A stretch of DNA of 64,000 bases from Nonomuraea sp. NEAU-A123 (GTDB lineage: Bacteria; Actinomycetota; Actinomycetes; Streptosporangiales; Streptosporangiaceae). Below the pieces are notes generated by a model. That model worked only from the letters and a program-made list of their open reading frames with translations. It was not told the DNA's origin and did not search any database. The DNA is taken from NCBI RefSeq assembly GCF_018603905.1, contig NZ_JAHFZZ010000019.1:1-64000 (forward strand), written 5' to 3'. A program made the translations under genes and the position numbers. Positions 40,638 to 48,499 of the stretch are shown in pieces (the first letter of the stretch is position 1; each line of letters opens with the position of its first letter).

Positions 40638-41377
40638 CAGACGCCCGCTTCCTCGCGCAGAGACCTGCCGGTGATGTCCAGGAACACGTCGTCGAGCGTG
40701 CGCCCGCCGGTCTTGAGCTCGGCCGGGGTGCCCTCGGCCACGATGCGGCCGTGGTCGATGATCAGCAGCCGGTCGCACAGGGCGTCGGCCTCGTCGAGGT
40801 AGTGCGTGGTCAGGAAGACCGTCACGCCGCGCTCGGCGCGCAGCGCCCGGATGTGCTCCCACAGGTTGGCCCGGCTCTGCGGGTCGAGCCCGGTCGTCGG
40901 CTCGTCCAGGAAGAGCAGCGCCGGCCGGTGCAGCAGGCCGAACGCGATGTCGAAGCGGCGGCGCTGACCGCCCGACAGGGCGGCCCCCGGCCGCGGCTCC
41001 AGGCCCTCCAGGTCGAGCTGGGCCAGCACCTCGGTCATCCGGGTTCTGGCCTCGGTCCGGGACAGGCCGTACAGCATGGCCTGGAGTTCGAGTTCGTCGC
41101 CGAGCGGGGCGGCCGGGTTGATCCCGCCGCCCTGCGACACGTAGCCGATGCGGCGCCGCACCTCGCGGGCGTCGGCCAGCAGGTCATGGCCCGCCACCGT
41201 GGCGGTGCCCGACGTGGGCCGGAGCAGTGTGGTCAGCATCCGCATGGTCGTGGTCTTGCCGGCGCCGTTCGGGCCGAGGAAGCCGACGATCTCGCCTGGC
41301 CCCACCGATATGTCCACGCCTTTGACGGCCGCCACGCCGCCTTCGAAGGTCTTGCTCAGACCTGCGGTCTTGATCAT
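40637..41377 (-). CDS. ABC exporter ATPase (DrrA type)
   Basis: 246 residues. The ATG at 41377 is eight bases from GGAGG; an ATG two codons earlier is only two bases from it. Walker A GPNGAGKTTT, the Q-loop RRIGYVSQGGG, signature LSGGQRRRFDIAFGLLHRPA, Walker B LLFLDEPTTGLD, switch His in VFLTTHYLDEAD, and the DrrA-type C-terminus RTLDDVFLDITGRSLREE. It is the first gene of the exporter operon, divergent from a TetR regulator. Confidence 0.93.
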   Translation of the reverse strand: MIKTAGLSKTFEGGVAAVKGVDISVGPGEIVGFLGPNGAGKTTTMRMLTTLLRPTSGTATVAGHDLLADAREVRRRIGYVSQGGGINPAAPLGDELELQAMLYGLSRTEARTRMTEVLAQLDLEGLEPRPGAALSGGQRRRFDIAFGLLHRPALLFLDEPTTGLDPQSRANLWEHIRALRAERGVTVFLTTHYLDEADALCDRLLIIDHGRIVAEGTPAELKTGGRTLDDVFLDITGRSLREEAGV

Positions 41378-41406
41378 TTTCATCGCCTCCAAAAATAGAG
41401 TAGCCA

Positions 41407-41432
41407 CAATTTTGGTGCGACTGCAATATTGG
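41407..41432. promoter_or_regulatory. Repeated operator-like elements between exporter and TetR gene
   Basis: CAATTTTGG (41407-41415) and CAATATTGG (41424-41432) recur 17 bases apart, and the second contains the self-complementary CAATATTG. They lie in the AT-rich gap between the divergent starts, with TATTGGTACCATAG after it. Probable binding region for the TetR-type protein. Confidence 0.5.
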
Positions 41433-41444
41433 TACCATAGAGGC

Positions 41445-42143
41445 ATGGAAGAGGGGCTGCGCGAGCGGAAGAAGCGTGAGACCAGGCTGCGCATCGCCGA
41501 CGTGGCGATGGGGCTGTTCATGATCCACGGATTCGACAACGTCACCGTCGCGCAGGTGGCGCGGGCCGCCGACGTGTCGGTCAACACGGTGTTCAACTAC
41601 TTCGGCACCAAGGAGGACCTGTTCGCCGACCGGCAGCAGGAGGTGGTGGACCTGTCGAGCAAGGTGGTGCGCGAGCGGCGGCCCGGCGAGAGCATCGTGG
41701 CCGCCTTCCGGCGCGACTTCTTCGACGCGCTCGAGACCGGCGACTGGCGCTACGGGATGGGCGAGGGCGCCGAGGTGTTCAGCCGGGTGGTCGGGGAGAG
41801 CGCGGCGCTGGTCGCCAGGATGCGCGAGGTGGAGCACCTGTCCGCCACCAACCTGGCGACCATCATCGCCGAGGAGACCGGCGCCGGGCCCGACGACCTC
41901 ACTCCGCAGCTCGTGGCCGACCAGATCCTGAGCACGACGCGGCTGCTGGCCCGGCACGCGATACGGCGCAAGATGGCCGGCGAGCAGTGGCCGGAGATCT
42001 GGACGGACGTACGCACGCAGGCGGCAGGGGCGTTCGACCTGCTGGAGTCGGGGATCGGTGGCTACGGCCGCCGATCGCTAGCTGGAGAGGCTGGCGAGCA
42101 GAGCGAAGCCGCCGAAGATCACATAGATGGCGATCACGGCTAG
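41445..42143 (+). CDS. TetR-family regulator of the DrrAB-type exporter
   Basis: 232 residues from ATG 41445. HTH: RLRIADVAMGLFMIHGFDNV, TVAQVARAADVSVNTVFNYF, GTKEDLF. The ligand domain continues to about residue 205 with VADQILSTTRLLARHAIRRK and a typical hydrophobic pocket. Divergent from the exporter and 67 bases from it, so it likely represses export until its ligand appears. The last about 20 residues (EAGEQSEAAEDHIDGDHG) run over the end of the convergent DUF4190 gene, an overlap of 66 bases. Confidence 0.9.
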   Translation: MEEGLRERKKRETRLRIADVAMGLFMIHGFDNVTVAQVARAADVSVNTVFNYFGTKEDLFADRQQEVVDLSSKVVRERRPGESIVAAFRRDFFDALETGDWRYGMGEGAEVFSRVVGESAALVARMREVEHLSATNLATIIAEETGAGPDDLTPQLVADQILSTTRLLARHAIRRKMAGEQWPEIWTDVRTQAAGAFDLLESGIGGYGRRSLAGEAGEQSEAAEDHIDGDHG

Positions 42144-42383
42144 CATCAGGCAGGTGCTGATGATGCCGCAGACCCGCCCGGCCGAGACCATGCCCCGGTT
42201 CTCATAGATGTAGCCGCTGTGGTCGATCTCCCGCAGCGCCTTGGTGCCCATCGACCACGCGAACGGGCCGAGGAACGAGCAGATGACCAGGCTGAGGATG
42301 CCTAACACCAGGATCGTGGTGCCATTGGGATGCGTCTGAGGTGGCGGTCCGTAATAGGAGGGACCGTAGTTGGGATAGGACAT
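42078..42383 (-). CDS. DUF4190 membrane protein
   Basis: 101 residues from ATG 42383. The Tyr/Pro-rich N-terminus (SYPNYGPSYYGPPPQ) is followed by two membrane helices around TTILVLGILSLVICSFLGPF and VCGIISTCLMLAVIAIYVIF, separated by the signature loop AWSMGTKALREIDHSGY. This is the DUF4190 pattern, common in actinobacteria, function unknown. It overlaps the convergent TetR gene at its 3' end. Confidence 0.85.
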   Translation of the reverse strand: MSYPNYGPSYYGPPPQTHPNGTTILVLGILSLVICSFLGPFAWSMGTKALREIDHSGYIYENRGMVSAGRVCGIISTCLMLAVIAIYVIFGGFALLASLSS

Positions 42384-42475
42384 CGGCACTCGCCCCCGCT
42401 TATCGTTTCAGCCGCTTTTTATACCACAGGCCGACCTCGGGCCGCAGTTGACCAAACGCTTGCTACACTCGCCGC

Positions 42476-42952
42476 ATGCTCCGGGTTCTGAGGCTCTTCC
42501 TACAACGGCTGGCGGCGGCCGAGTGGTTCATGAGAGCCGGCCCCAAGTTCATGCCGCAGCTCGATCGGACCGTGCACCGGCTCACCCGGGGACGACTGCT
42601 CAGCAACAACCCGGTCATCCCCACGCTGATCCTGGTCACCACGGGCGCCAAGTCCGGCCTGCCGCGCAGCTCGCCGCTCGCCTGCCTGCCCGAGCCCGAC
42701 GGCACCCTCCTGGTGGTGGGCAGCAACTTCGGCCAAACCCACCACCCGGCGTGGAGCGGCAACCTGATCAAGACGCCCACGGCCACGGTGAGTTTCAGGG
42801 GCCACGAGTTCCCCGTCACCGCCGTGCTGCTGACCGGCGCCGACCGTACGGCCGCGTGGCCGTCCCTGATCGAGCGGTGGCCGCTCTTCGACCGCTACAC
42901 GGAGAAGTCCGGACGGGAGCTGCGGGTCTTCCGCCTGACGCCAACGCGCTGA
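42476..42952 (+). CDS. Deazaflavin (F420)-dependent nitroreductase family protein (Ddn type)
   Basis: 158 residues from ATG 42476. Landmarks of the Ddn/FDOR-A split barrel are LILVTTGAKSGLPRSSPLAC, TLLVVGSNFGQTHHPAWSGN and NLIKTPTATVSFRGHEFPVT, with RWPLFDRYTEKSGRELRVFR at the C-terminus. These proteins bind F420H2 and reduce quinones, nitro compounds or biliverdin-like substrates at the membrane. The basic N-terminal helix (LRVLRLFLQRLAAAEWF) can associate with lipid. Followed closely by the ion-channel gene on the same strand. Confidence 0.88.
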   Translation: MLRVLRLFLQRLAAAEWFMRAGPKFMPQLDRTVHRLTRGRLLSNNPVIPTLILVTTGAKSGLPRSSPLACLPEPDGTLLVVGSNFGQTHHPAWSGNLIKTPTATVSFRGHEFPVTAVLLTGADRTAAWPSLIERWPLFDRYTEKSGRELRVFRLTPTR

Positions 42953-43005
42953 TCTCCTGCGTCATCATGGTGGGGCAACTTTTCCATTTTGAGGAGCCCC
43001 ATCCC

Positions 43006-43797
43006 GTGCGTGAACGCACCCGAGCCTTCATTGAGCACCCGCGCTTCCAGCGGTTCATCGTCGGCGTCATCGTGCTCAACGCGGCCACACTCGGCCTCGA
43101 AACCGTGCCCGCCGTGGTCGAGGACTACGGTCACCTGCTGACCGTGGTCGATCATGTGGCTCTCTACGTCTTCGTGGCCGAACTGCTCGCGAAGATCTAC
43201 GTCGAGCGGTCGCGCTTCCCGCGCGATCCGTGGAACATCTTCGACACCGTGATCGTGGCGGTCGCCCTGGCCCCCTTCGCGGGCGGCCTGTCGGTCCTGC
43301 GCTCGCTGCGCATCCTGCGGGCGCTGCGCTTGCTGTCGGTGGTGCCCAGCCTGCGCCGCGTCGTCTCGGCCCTGCTGCGCGCGATGCCCGGCATGAGCTC
43401 GATCGTGCTGCTGCTCTCCCTGGTCCTGTACGTGGCCGCCGTCATGGCCACCAAGTTGTACGGGGCCACGGCGCCGACCCGCTTCGGCAGCCTGCCCACC
43501 TCGCTGTTCACCCTCTACCAGACGATGACGGGCGACGACTGGGGCAACATCGCGAGAGAGGTGATGCGGAGCCACCCCAGCGCCTGGGTCTTCTTCACGA
43601 TCTTCATCCTGGTCTGCACGTTCGTCGTGCTCAACCTGTTCATGGCCGTCGTGGTGAGCGCGATGGAGGAGGAGTCGGCCGCCGAACGCGCGGAGCTGGA
43701 GGACGACAACACGGCCTCGACCCAGCTGATCCTGTCCGAGCTGACGGCGCTCCGCAAAGAGATCGCCGAGCTGCGCGAGCAGAAGGTGCTCGACTGA
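43006..43797 (+). CDS. Bacterial voltage-gated cation channel (NaChBac/BacNav-type) with Asp-Asp filter
   Basis: 263 residues from GTG 43006 (GAGGAG upstream, nine bases); an ATG at 42967 lacks a site. Six helices: S1 FQRFIVGVIVLNAATLGLET, S2/S3 with DVVDHVALY-like charges and WNIFDTVIVAVALAP, and S4 LRSLRILRALRLLSV with Arg at every third position. The pore has LFTLYQTMTGDDWGN, and S6 FVVLNLFMAVVVSAMEEE. The C-terminal tail ELTALRKEIAELREQK is a coiled coil that assembles the tetramer. It is complete. The filter TGDDW has two acidic residues in a row, in contrast to TLESW of NaChBac; this is discussed as a finding. Channel function is inferred from the family. Confidence 0.92.
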   Translation: MRERTRAFIEHPRFQRFIVGVIVLNAATLGLETVPAVVEDYGHLLTVVDHVALYVFVAELLAKIYVERSRFPRDPWNIFDTVIVAVALAPFAGGLSVLRSLRILRALRLLSVVPSLRRVVSALLRAMPGMSSIVLLLSLVLYVAAVMATKLYGATAPTRFGSLPTSLFTLYQTMTGDDWGNIAREVMRSHPSAWVFFTIFILVCTFVVLNLFMAVVVSAMEEESAAERAELEDDNTASTQLILSELTALRKEIAELREQKVLD

Positions 43798-43883
43798 CGG
43801 CTCAGCGTCGCCTGAACCCGGTGATCTCGCGGCCCCCCAACGGTGGCCAGCATCCCGTCCCGTAGCAACCGTCTCGCAGATGA

Positions 43884-45104
43884 TCACACGCTATCGGTTC
43901 GGGCAGCCGCGACCGCCTTGGGCCTGTAGCCCACCCGCCAGAGGGTGACGGCCAGCAGCAGCGCCACCACGCTCCACGCCGGCACCAGCCCCGCGAGTCC
44001 GGCGATCGCCGGCGGCACCACGATCGAGGGCACGGCCCAGCCCCAGATCCACCGGCGCTCGGCGCCGTTGGCCAGGCCGAGCACGGTGGAGGCGGCGAAG
44101 TAGACGGCCAGGCCGCCGCACAGCACCCATTGGACGCCGCCGTGCAGGTGCTCGGCGGGCTTGGCGGCCACCGCGCCGAGCCCCGCCGCCGTCGCGGTGA
44201 TGCCCGCCGTCATGGCGTAGTGCGCGGGCAGCGCGATGTACGGCTTGAGCCCCCGCTCGTGGATCTCGGGCACGGCGCTCAGGCCGTACTGGAGGGTGAG
44301 CCACCACAGCGACACGATCAGCCCGAACCCGGCCACGGCGGCCAGGCCGAGCGGCCAGTCCCAGTCGAGCCCGGAGGAGGCGATCACGACCTGCATGACC
44401 GCCTCGCCCAGCACGATGATGACGAACAGCCCGAGCCGCTCACCCAGGTGCGCGGGGTCGAGCACGGCGGCCTTCGGCTCCTCCAGGTAGCGCGCCTCCA
44501 AGAGCCTCCCGGCCCTGCCGGCCCGGCGCAGCTCGCGCGCCCTGAGCCGCTCCGCCTGCGCCTTGAGCTCGCTGACCAGGCGCTCCGGCTGCCGGCTCTG
44601 CGCGATGGAGAAGGCGAGGTCGAGCGCGACGCCGAGGCCCCACAGGTAGTAGCGCCACTCGTTCTGCATCATGGTCGAGGCGATCCACGGCCCGAGGCCC
44701 GCGCCGAGCTGGGCCGCGGGCCAGGAGGTCATCACCGTGCCGGCCGCCTGGATCGACCGGGAGGCGCTGACCCGGCAGATGATGTAGGCGGCGATGAACC
44801 ACCCGTCGTGCGTGCCGACGCCGGGGATCGCGTGCGCGACGTCGGGGGCCGCCGCCGCCATCACCGCGATGCCGAACATCCCGACCAGCATGCTGCGCAG
44901 GTGCGTCTGCTCGGCGCGGACGTTCGAGTAGAGCGTCAGGGACGTCCAGATGCTCCACACCGCGTAGTAGAGGATGGCGAATAACGCCACATCGCCCCAG
45001 GTCGGGTGCTGGAGGCGGTGCGCCAGCTGCGCGACCGCCACCACCACGACGAGGTCGAAGAACAATTCCAGCCAGCTGGCGTGCCGCTCACCCGCATCAC
45101 TCAC
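43884..45104 (-). CDS. Low-temperature-requirement A (LtrA) family membrane protein
   Basis: 406 residues from GTG 45104, directly after the S4 paralogue gene on the minus strand. The LtrA signature is at the N-terminus: HASWLELFFDLVVVVAVAQL and WGDVALFAILYYAVWSIWTS, then many helices and HLGERLGLFVIIVLGEAVMQ in the middle, the other conserved block. The role is unknown (first reported in Listeria low-temperature mutants). The three-base gap to rpsD-like gene implies one transcript, an odd combination. Confidence 0.9.
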   Translation of the reverse strand: MSDAGERHASWLELFFDLVVVVAVAQLAHRLQHPTWGDVALFAILYYAVWSIWTSLTLYSNVRAEQTHLRSMLVGMFGIAVMAAAAPDVAHAIPGVGTHDGWFIAAYIICRVSASRSIQAAGTVMTSWPAAQLGAGLGPWIASTMMQNEWRYYLWGLGVALDLAFSIAQSRQPERLVSELKAQAERLRARELRRAGRAGRLLEARYLEEPKAAVLDPAHLGERLGLFVIIVLGEAVMQVVIASSGLDWDWPLGLAAVAGFGLIVSLWWLTLQYGLSAVPEIHERGLKPYIALPAHYAMTAGITATAAGLGAVAAKPAEHLHGGVQWVLCGGLAVYFAASTVLGLANGAERRWIWGWAVPSIVVPPAIAGLAGLVPAWSVVALLLAVTLWRVGYRPKAVAAARTDSV

Positions 45105-45106
45105 GG

Positions 45107-45727
45107 CTAACGAGAATAGAACTCCACGACCAGCTGCTCGTCCACCGGGACGTTGATCTGCTCGCGCTGGGGCCTGCTGACCAGCGTGAACCGCAGATCA
45201 GCGTGGTCGACGGAGAGGTAGGGTGCGATCCGCTCGTCGGCGTGCACGCCCTCCTTGGCGGCCACGAACGGCTGCATCCCGCGCGAGCGCTCCCGCACGC
45301 TGATGACCTGGCCGGGCTTGACCAGATAGCTGGGAATGTCCACCTTGCGGCCGTCGACGGCGATGTGGCCGTGGTTGACGTACTGCCGGGCCGCGTAGAT
45401 CGACGGCGCCAGCCCGGCGCGCAGCACCAGGGAGGCCAGGCGGCTCTCCAGCAGCGCGACCAGCTCGGCGCCCGACGCGCCCGGCTTGCGCAGGGCGAGG
45501 CCCCAGTAGCGGCGTAGCTGCCGCTCCGACACGTCGTAGTACCAGCGCAGCTTCTGCTTCTCCAGCAGCCGCAGCCCGTAGTCGCCGGTGGTGCGGCGGT
45601 TGGTCTTGCGGCCGTGCTCGCCCGGCGGGTAGGGGCGCTGCTCGAAATAGCGGACGGCCTTCTTGGTCAGCGGGACGCCCGCGCGACGTGACAGTCGCAC
45701 CTTCGGACCGGTGTAGCGCACGTTCAC
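45107..45727 (-). CDS. rpsD: Cys-less paralogue of 30S ribosomal protein S4
   Basis: 206 residues. GTG 45727 is annotated; GTG 45721 has a better-spaced GAGG. It starts VRYTGPKVRLSRRAGVPLTK then has AVRYFEQRPYPPGEHGRKTN. The CxxC...C zinc-binding cluster of the usual actinobacterial S4 is absent. The S4 RNA-binding domain (SRLASLVLRAGLAPSIYAAR, QYVNHGHIAVDGRKVDIPS) is intact. Cys-less copies generally replace zinc-binding ones when metal is scarce. The gene stands alone among ribosomal proteins, outside any ribosomal operon, and is divergent from a DUF2470 gene across an iron-box-like sequence. Confidence 0.92.
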   Translation of the reverse strand: MNVRYTGPKVRLSRRAGVPLTKKAVRYFEQRPYPPGEHGRKTNRRTTGDYGLRLLEKQKLRWYYDVSERQLRRYWGLALRKPGASGAELVALLESRLASLVLRAGLAPSIYAARQYVNHGHIAVDGRKVDIPSYLVKPGQVISVRERSRGMQPFVAAKEGVHADERIAPYLSVDHADLRFTLVSRPQREQINVPVDEQLVVEFYSR

Positions 45728-45736
45728 CTCATGTGA

Positions 45737-45769
45737 TTAGGTAGTCCTTACTTAGGCAAGGCTAACCTA
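45737..45769. promoter_or_regulatory. Iron-box-like (DtxR/IdeR/DmdR) operator
   Basis: TTAGGCAAGGCTAACCTA (45752-45769) matches the DtxR-family consensus TTAGGTTAGGCTAACCTAA at 16 of 18 positions. A second imperfect half-site group, TTAGGTAGTCCTTACTTA, begins at 45737. It lies between the divergent S4 paralogue and DUF2470 genes, within 30 bases of both starts. Confidence 0.7.
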
Positions 45770-45797
45770 CTGTCGGCTGTGATCTCAAGGAGGCGCC

Positions 45798-46499
45798 ATG
45801 CTCACGATCCCCGAGCGGATCCGCACCCTCGCCGTGTCGGCGAGCGTCGCCCGGCTGTCCATCGACGGCACCCCCGCGCCCGCCCGTGGCGGAGTCGACG
45901 AGCGGGGCCGCCCGGTGCTGCTGGTGCGGCCGGGCGAGGCGCTGCACGGGCTGCGCGACGACGCCGTCGTGGCGGTGAACCTGACCGCCATGCGCGTGCT
46001 CGGCCAGGTGGAGCATCCGCGCGGGCTGCTCGAGGTGCAGGGGTGGGCGCAGGCCGTACCCGAGAGTGACGCGCGTGAGGCCGCCGTCGCGGTCGCGGCG
46101 CACACGGCCGATGAGGCCCTGTTCGACGCGCTGGAGAGGTACGGCCGGCCGGACGCGCCCCGGCTGCTGCGGCTCGACATCGGCCAGGTGGTGTACCTGA
46201 CCGGGCGCGACTCCGGGGTGCTGGACGCCGATGACTACCTCGAAGCCGCCCCCGATCCGCTGGCCGCCACCGCCGAGCGCGTGCTGGCCCACATCAACGA
46301 ATCGCACCGGGCCCAGCTCGCCGGCGGAGTGTCCAAGCACCTCGGCGAGGACGCCGGTGACGTGTGGCTGTGGGAGCTGGACCGCTACGGGGCGACGGTC
46401 CGCGTGGACGACCAGCTCCTCCGCTTCCCCTGGCCGACGCCCGCGCACACCGCGCTCTGCCTGGAGACCGCGCTGCGCGGCCTGCTGTGCGCGTGCTGA
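45798..46499 (+). CDS. DUF2470 domain protein (heme-utilisation HugZ-like)
   Basis: 233 residues from ATG 45798 (GGAGGCGCC upstream). The N-terminal part resembles a split-barrel flavin-type fold (ARLSIDGTPAPARGGVDERG, VEHPRGLLEVQGWAQAVPES). The C-terminal DUF2470 region is AERVLAHINESHRAQLAGGV, HLGEDAGDVWLWELDRYGAT and VRVDDQLLRFPWPTPAHTAL. Proteins with this domain are linked to heme degradation and siderophore handling, fitting the iron-box-like operator just upstream. No heme-binding residue is proven from the sequence. Confidence 0.85.
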   Translation: MLTIPERIRTLAVSASVARLSIDGTPAPARGGVDERGRPVLLVRPGEALHGLRDDAVVAVNLTAMRVLGQVEHPRGLLEVQGWAQAVPESDAREAAVAVAAHTADEALFDALERYGRPDAPRLLRLDIGQVVYLTGRDSGVLDADDYLEAAPDPLAATAERVLAHINESHRAQLAGGVSKHLGEDAGDVWLWELDRYGATVRVDDQLLRFPWPTPAHTALCLETALRGLLCAC

Positions 46500-46588
46500 C
46501 CGTCACGGGTCCGCGCGCCGCGGGAACTTGATCACGATTCGCTGGGAGTCACCCGGGACGGGGCGCCGGATCACTATCATCGGCGCCT

Positions 46589-47101
46589 GTGGACCATACG
46601 GAGCGGCGCAGGCGGATTCTGATGGTCGCCGGATTACTGGCCGGCTGCCTGATGCTGGCCACCGCGGCGATCCTGGTCGGCGGTGCCTTCACCGGCACGC
46701 AGCTCACTCTGGTCAGCCTGCCCGACCATGATCGCCCCGGCCCGCGCCGGGGCGAGCCGGGGGCGATCGAGTCGAAGCTGGCCCGCTACCGCGTCCCGGT
46801 CACGCGTCCGGTCCACACCACGCAGCCCACCGCGGATCCCACGCCCACCCTCGGCGCCAGGAAGACCGCCAAGGCCACGCCAACGGCCACCCCCACCTCC
46901 ACCCGGCCTGCCAGCACCCGGGTGAGCCCCAGCAGCGGCCTGTCACCGGCTCCGTCGCCCCACCGGGGGATCAGGCCCACACCGGGGCCCGTGCTGTCCG
47001 AGGCGGCCACGGGGCGCACTCCGCCGCCGAGGAGTACTCCCCAGAGCCAGAGCCCGCCGCCGCGCAAGACGAAGAATCCCTGGCCCGGCAAGCGCCCTTG
47101 A
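46589..47101 (+). CDS. Membrane-anchored Pro/Thr-rich protein
   Basis: 170 residues from GTG 46589 (an ATG at 46622 is possible). One N-terminal helix, MVAGLLAGCLMLATAAILVG, is followed by a long extracytoplasmic tail rich in Pro, Thr, Ser and Arg (TARKTAKATPTATPTSTRPA). No fold or catalytic motif. It is probably a wall-spanning or linker protein. It is convergent with the ROK regulator and cotranscribed with nothing obvious. Low-complexity composition makes function unreadable. Confidence 0.6.
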   Translation: MDHTERRRRILMVAGLLAGCLMLATAAILVGGAFTGTQLTLVSLPDHDRPGPRRGEPGAIESKLARYRVPVTRPVHTTQPTADPTPTLGARKTAKATPTATPTSTRPASTRVSPSSGLSPAPSPHRGIRPTPGPVLSEAATGRTPPPRSTPQSQSPPPRKTKNPWPGKRP

Positions 47102-47166
47102 CGCCGCGCGATGGGGTGGTCGAGGGCCTCGTCGCGGAGCTGCGGCAGCTCGTCCAGCGCTGACCG

Positions 47167-48357
47167 TCAGGAGCTGATCTTGAGGCGGGTGATCATGCTC
47201 TCGTCGACGGCGTCGGGCGAGAGCACGTGGTCGAGGATCATGACCGCGCACCCGCTGATGCCCGCCCCGGCCCCCAGCCTGCTGGGCTCGATGCGGAGCC
47301 GGCGGGTGGCCAGCGCGGTGGAGCGGCGGTAGACGACCTCGCGGATGCTCGACACCAGCGGCCCGAACGCCTCGGCCACGTCGCCGCCGAGCACCACGAC
47401 GGACGGGTTGAGGATGTTGACGGCGACGGCCAGGACCTCGCCGATCTGGCGGCCCGCCTCGCGGACGATCGCCATCGTCTCGGCGTCTCCGGCGCGCACC
47501 AGCCTGGTCACGTCGGCGATGGTCTTGACGTCCTTGCCCGCGGCCCGCAGGTCGCGCAGCAGCGCGGTGCCGCTGGCGACGGAGTCGACGCAGTCGGTGT
47601 TGCCGCAGCGGCAGAGCACGCCGCCGCCGTCGCGTACCGGGATGTGCCCGATCTCGCCCGCCGCGCCGAGCGCGCCGCGCAGGATCTCGCCGCCCGCGAT
47701 GACGCCCGCGCCGATCCGGGTGGACACCTTGACGAACATCAGGTCGCCGAGCTCGGGGTAGGCGCCCCGGTGCTCGCCTATGGCCAGCAGGTTGACGTCG
47801 TTGTCGATCAGTACGGGCACCGGGAAGCGCTCGTGGACCAGCGGCGGGATCACCACGCCCGTCCACGAGGCCATCACCCTGGCGCTCTCCGTGCGTCCCT
47901 GCGCGAACTCGACCGTCGCCGGCACGCCCATGCCCACACCGCGCAGCAGCGAGCGCGGCCGGTCGCCGAGCAGCTCGTCCCAGGTGTCCATGACGAGCGG
48001 CAGCACCACGTCGGGGCCCTGCTCGACGTCGATGGCGAAGTCGCGGCCCTCAAGCTCGCGGCCCGCGAGGTCGCAGACCGCCACCCGCGTACGGCTCGCG
48101 CCCAGGGCGGCCACCAGCACCACGCCGCCTGAGGCGTTGAACTCCAGCCGGACCGGCGGCCGGCCACCGGTGGACGGCGCGTCGGCCCGCTCCACGACCA
48201 GGCCGCGCTCGAGCAGCTCGCCGACGCGCAGTTGCACCGCGGGGCGGGACAGGCCGGTCACCCGGCCGAGGTCCGCCCGTGTCACGGCCTCACCGGTGCG
48301 GATGAGGCGGAGCACCTCGCCACTCGTGGCGAGGGTCGCGGCGGTACGTCGAGGCAT
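47167..48357 (-). CDS. ROK-family transcriptional regulator
   Basis: 396 residues from ATG 48357. The N-terminal HTH is TRADLGRVTGLSRPAVQLRV. The ROK sugar-kinase fold follows: VVLVAALGASRTRVAVCDLA, GVGMGVPATVEFAQGRTESA, VLIDNDVNLLAIGEHRGAYP and GAGVIAGGEILRGALGAAGE. The zinc-cluster-type sequence CRCGNTDCVDSV lacks the usual spacing only slightly, and IGHIPVRDGGGVLCRCGN is the ROK signature. It is divergent from zwf and probably controls the Entner-Doudoroff operon in response to glucose or a related sugar. Confidence 0.92.
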   Translation of the reverse strand: MPRRTAATLATSGEVLRLIRTGEAVTRADLGRVTGLSRPAVQLRVGELLERGLVVERADAPSTGGRPPVRLEFNASGGVVLVAALGASRTRVAVCDLAGRELEGRDFAIDVEQGPDVVLPLVMDTWDELLGDRPRSLLRGVGMGVPATVEFAQGRTESARVMASWTGVVIPPLVHERFPVPVLIDNDVNLLAIGEHRGAYPELGDLMFVKVSTRIGAGVIAGGEILRGALGAAGEIGHIPVRDGGGVLCRCGNTDCVDSVASGTALLRDLRAAGKDVKTIADVTRLVRAGDAETMAIVREAGRQIGEVLAVAVNILNPSVVVLGGDVAEAFGPLVSSIREVVYRRSTALATRRLRIEPSRLGAGAGISGCAVMILDHVLSPDAVDESMITRLKISS

Positions 48358-48387
48358 CCGCCAAGTGAATCACAGGAGGTTAGGTAA

Positions 48388-48408
48388 TGAAAAGTCACGA
48401 CTTTTTCA
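48388..48408. promoter_or_regulatory. Operator-like dyad between the ROK gene and zwf
   Basis: TGAAAAGTCACGACTTTTTC (plus one A) is a near-perfect dyad: TGAAAA-GTC on one side and GAC-TTTTTCA on the other, in an AT-rich intergenic region. ROK-family repressors bind A/T-flanked dyads of this type. The site is 31 bases from the regulator start and about 92 from zwf. Confidence 0.55.
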
Positions 48409-48499
48409 TCTCAAATAGCAAAACTCAGCTTGTGTAGGTACGTAACTCTGGCTAGTGTCCGTTCTGTCCCTGCTTGGTAAATCATCGGAGTTCCCAGCC

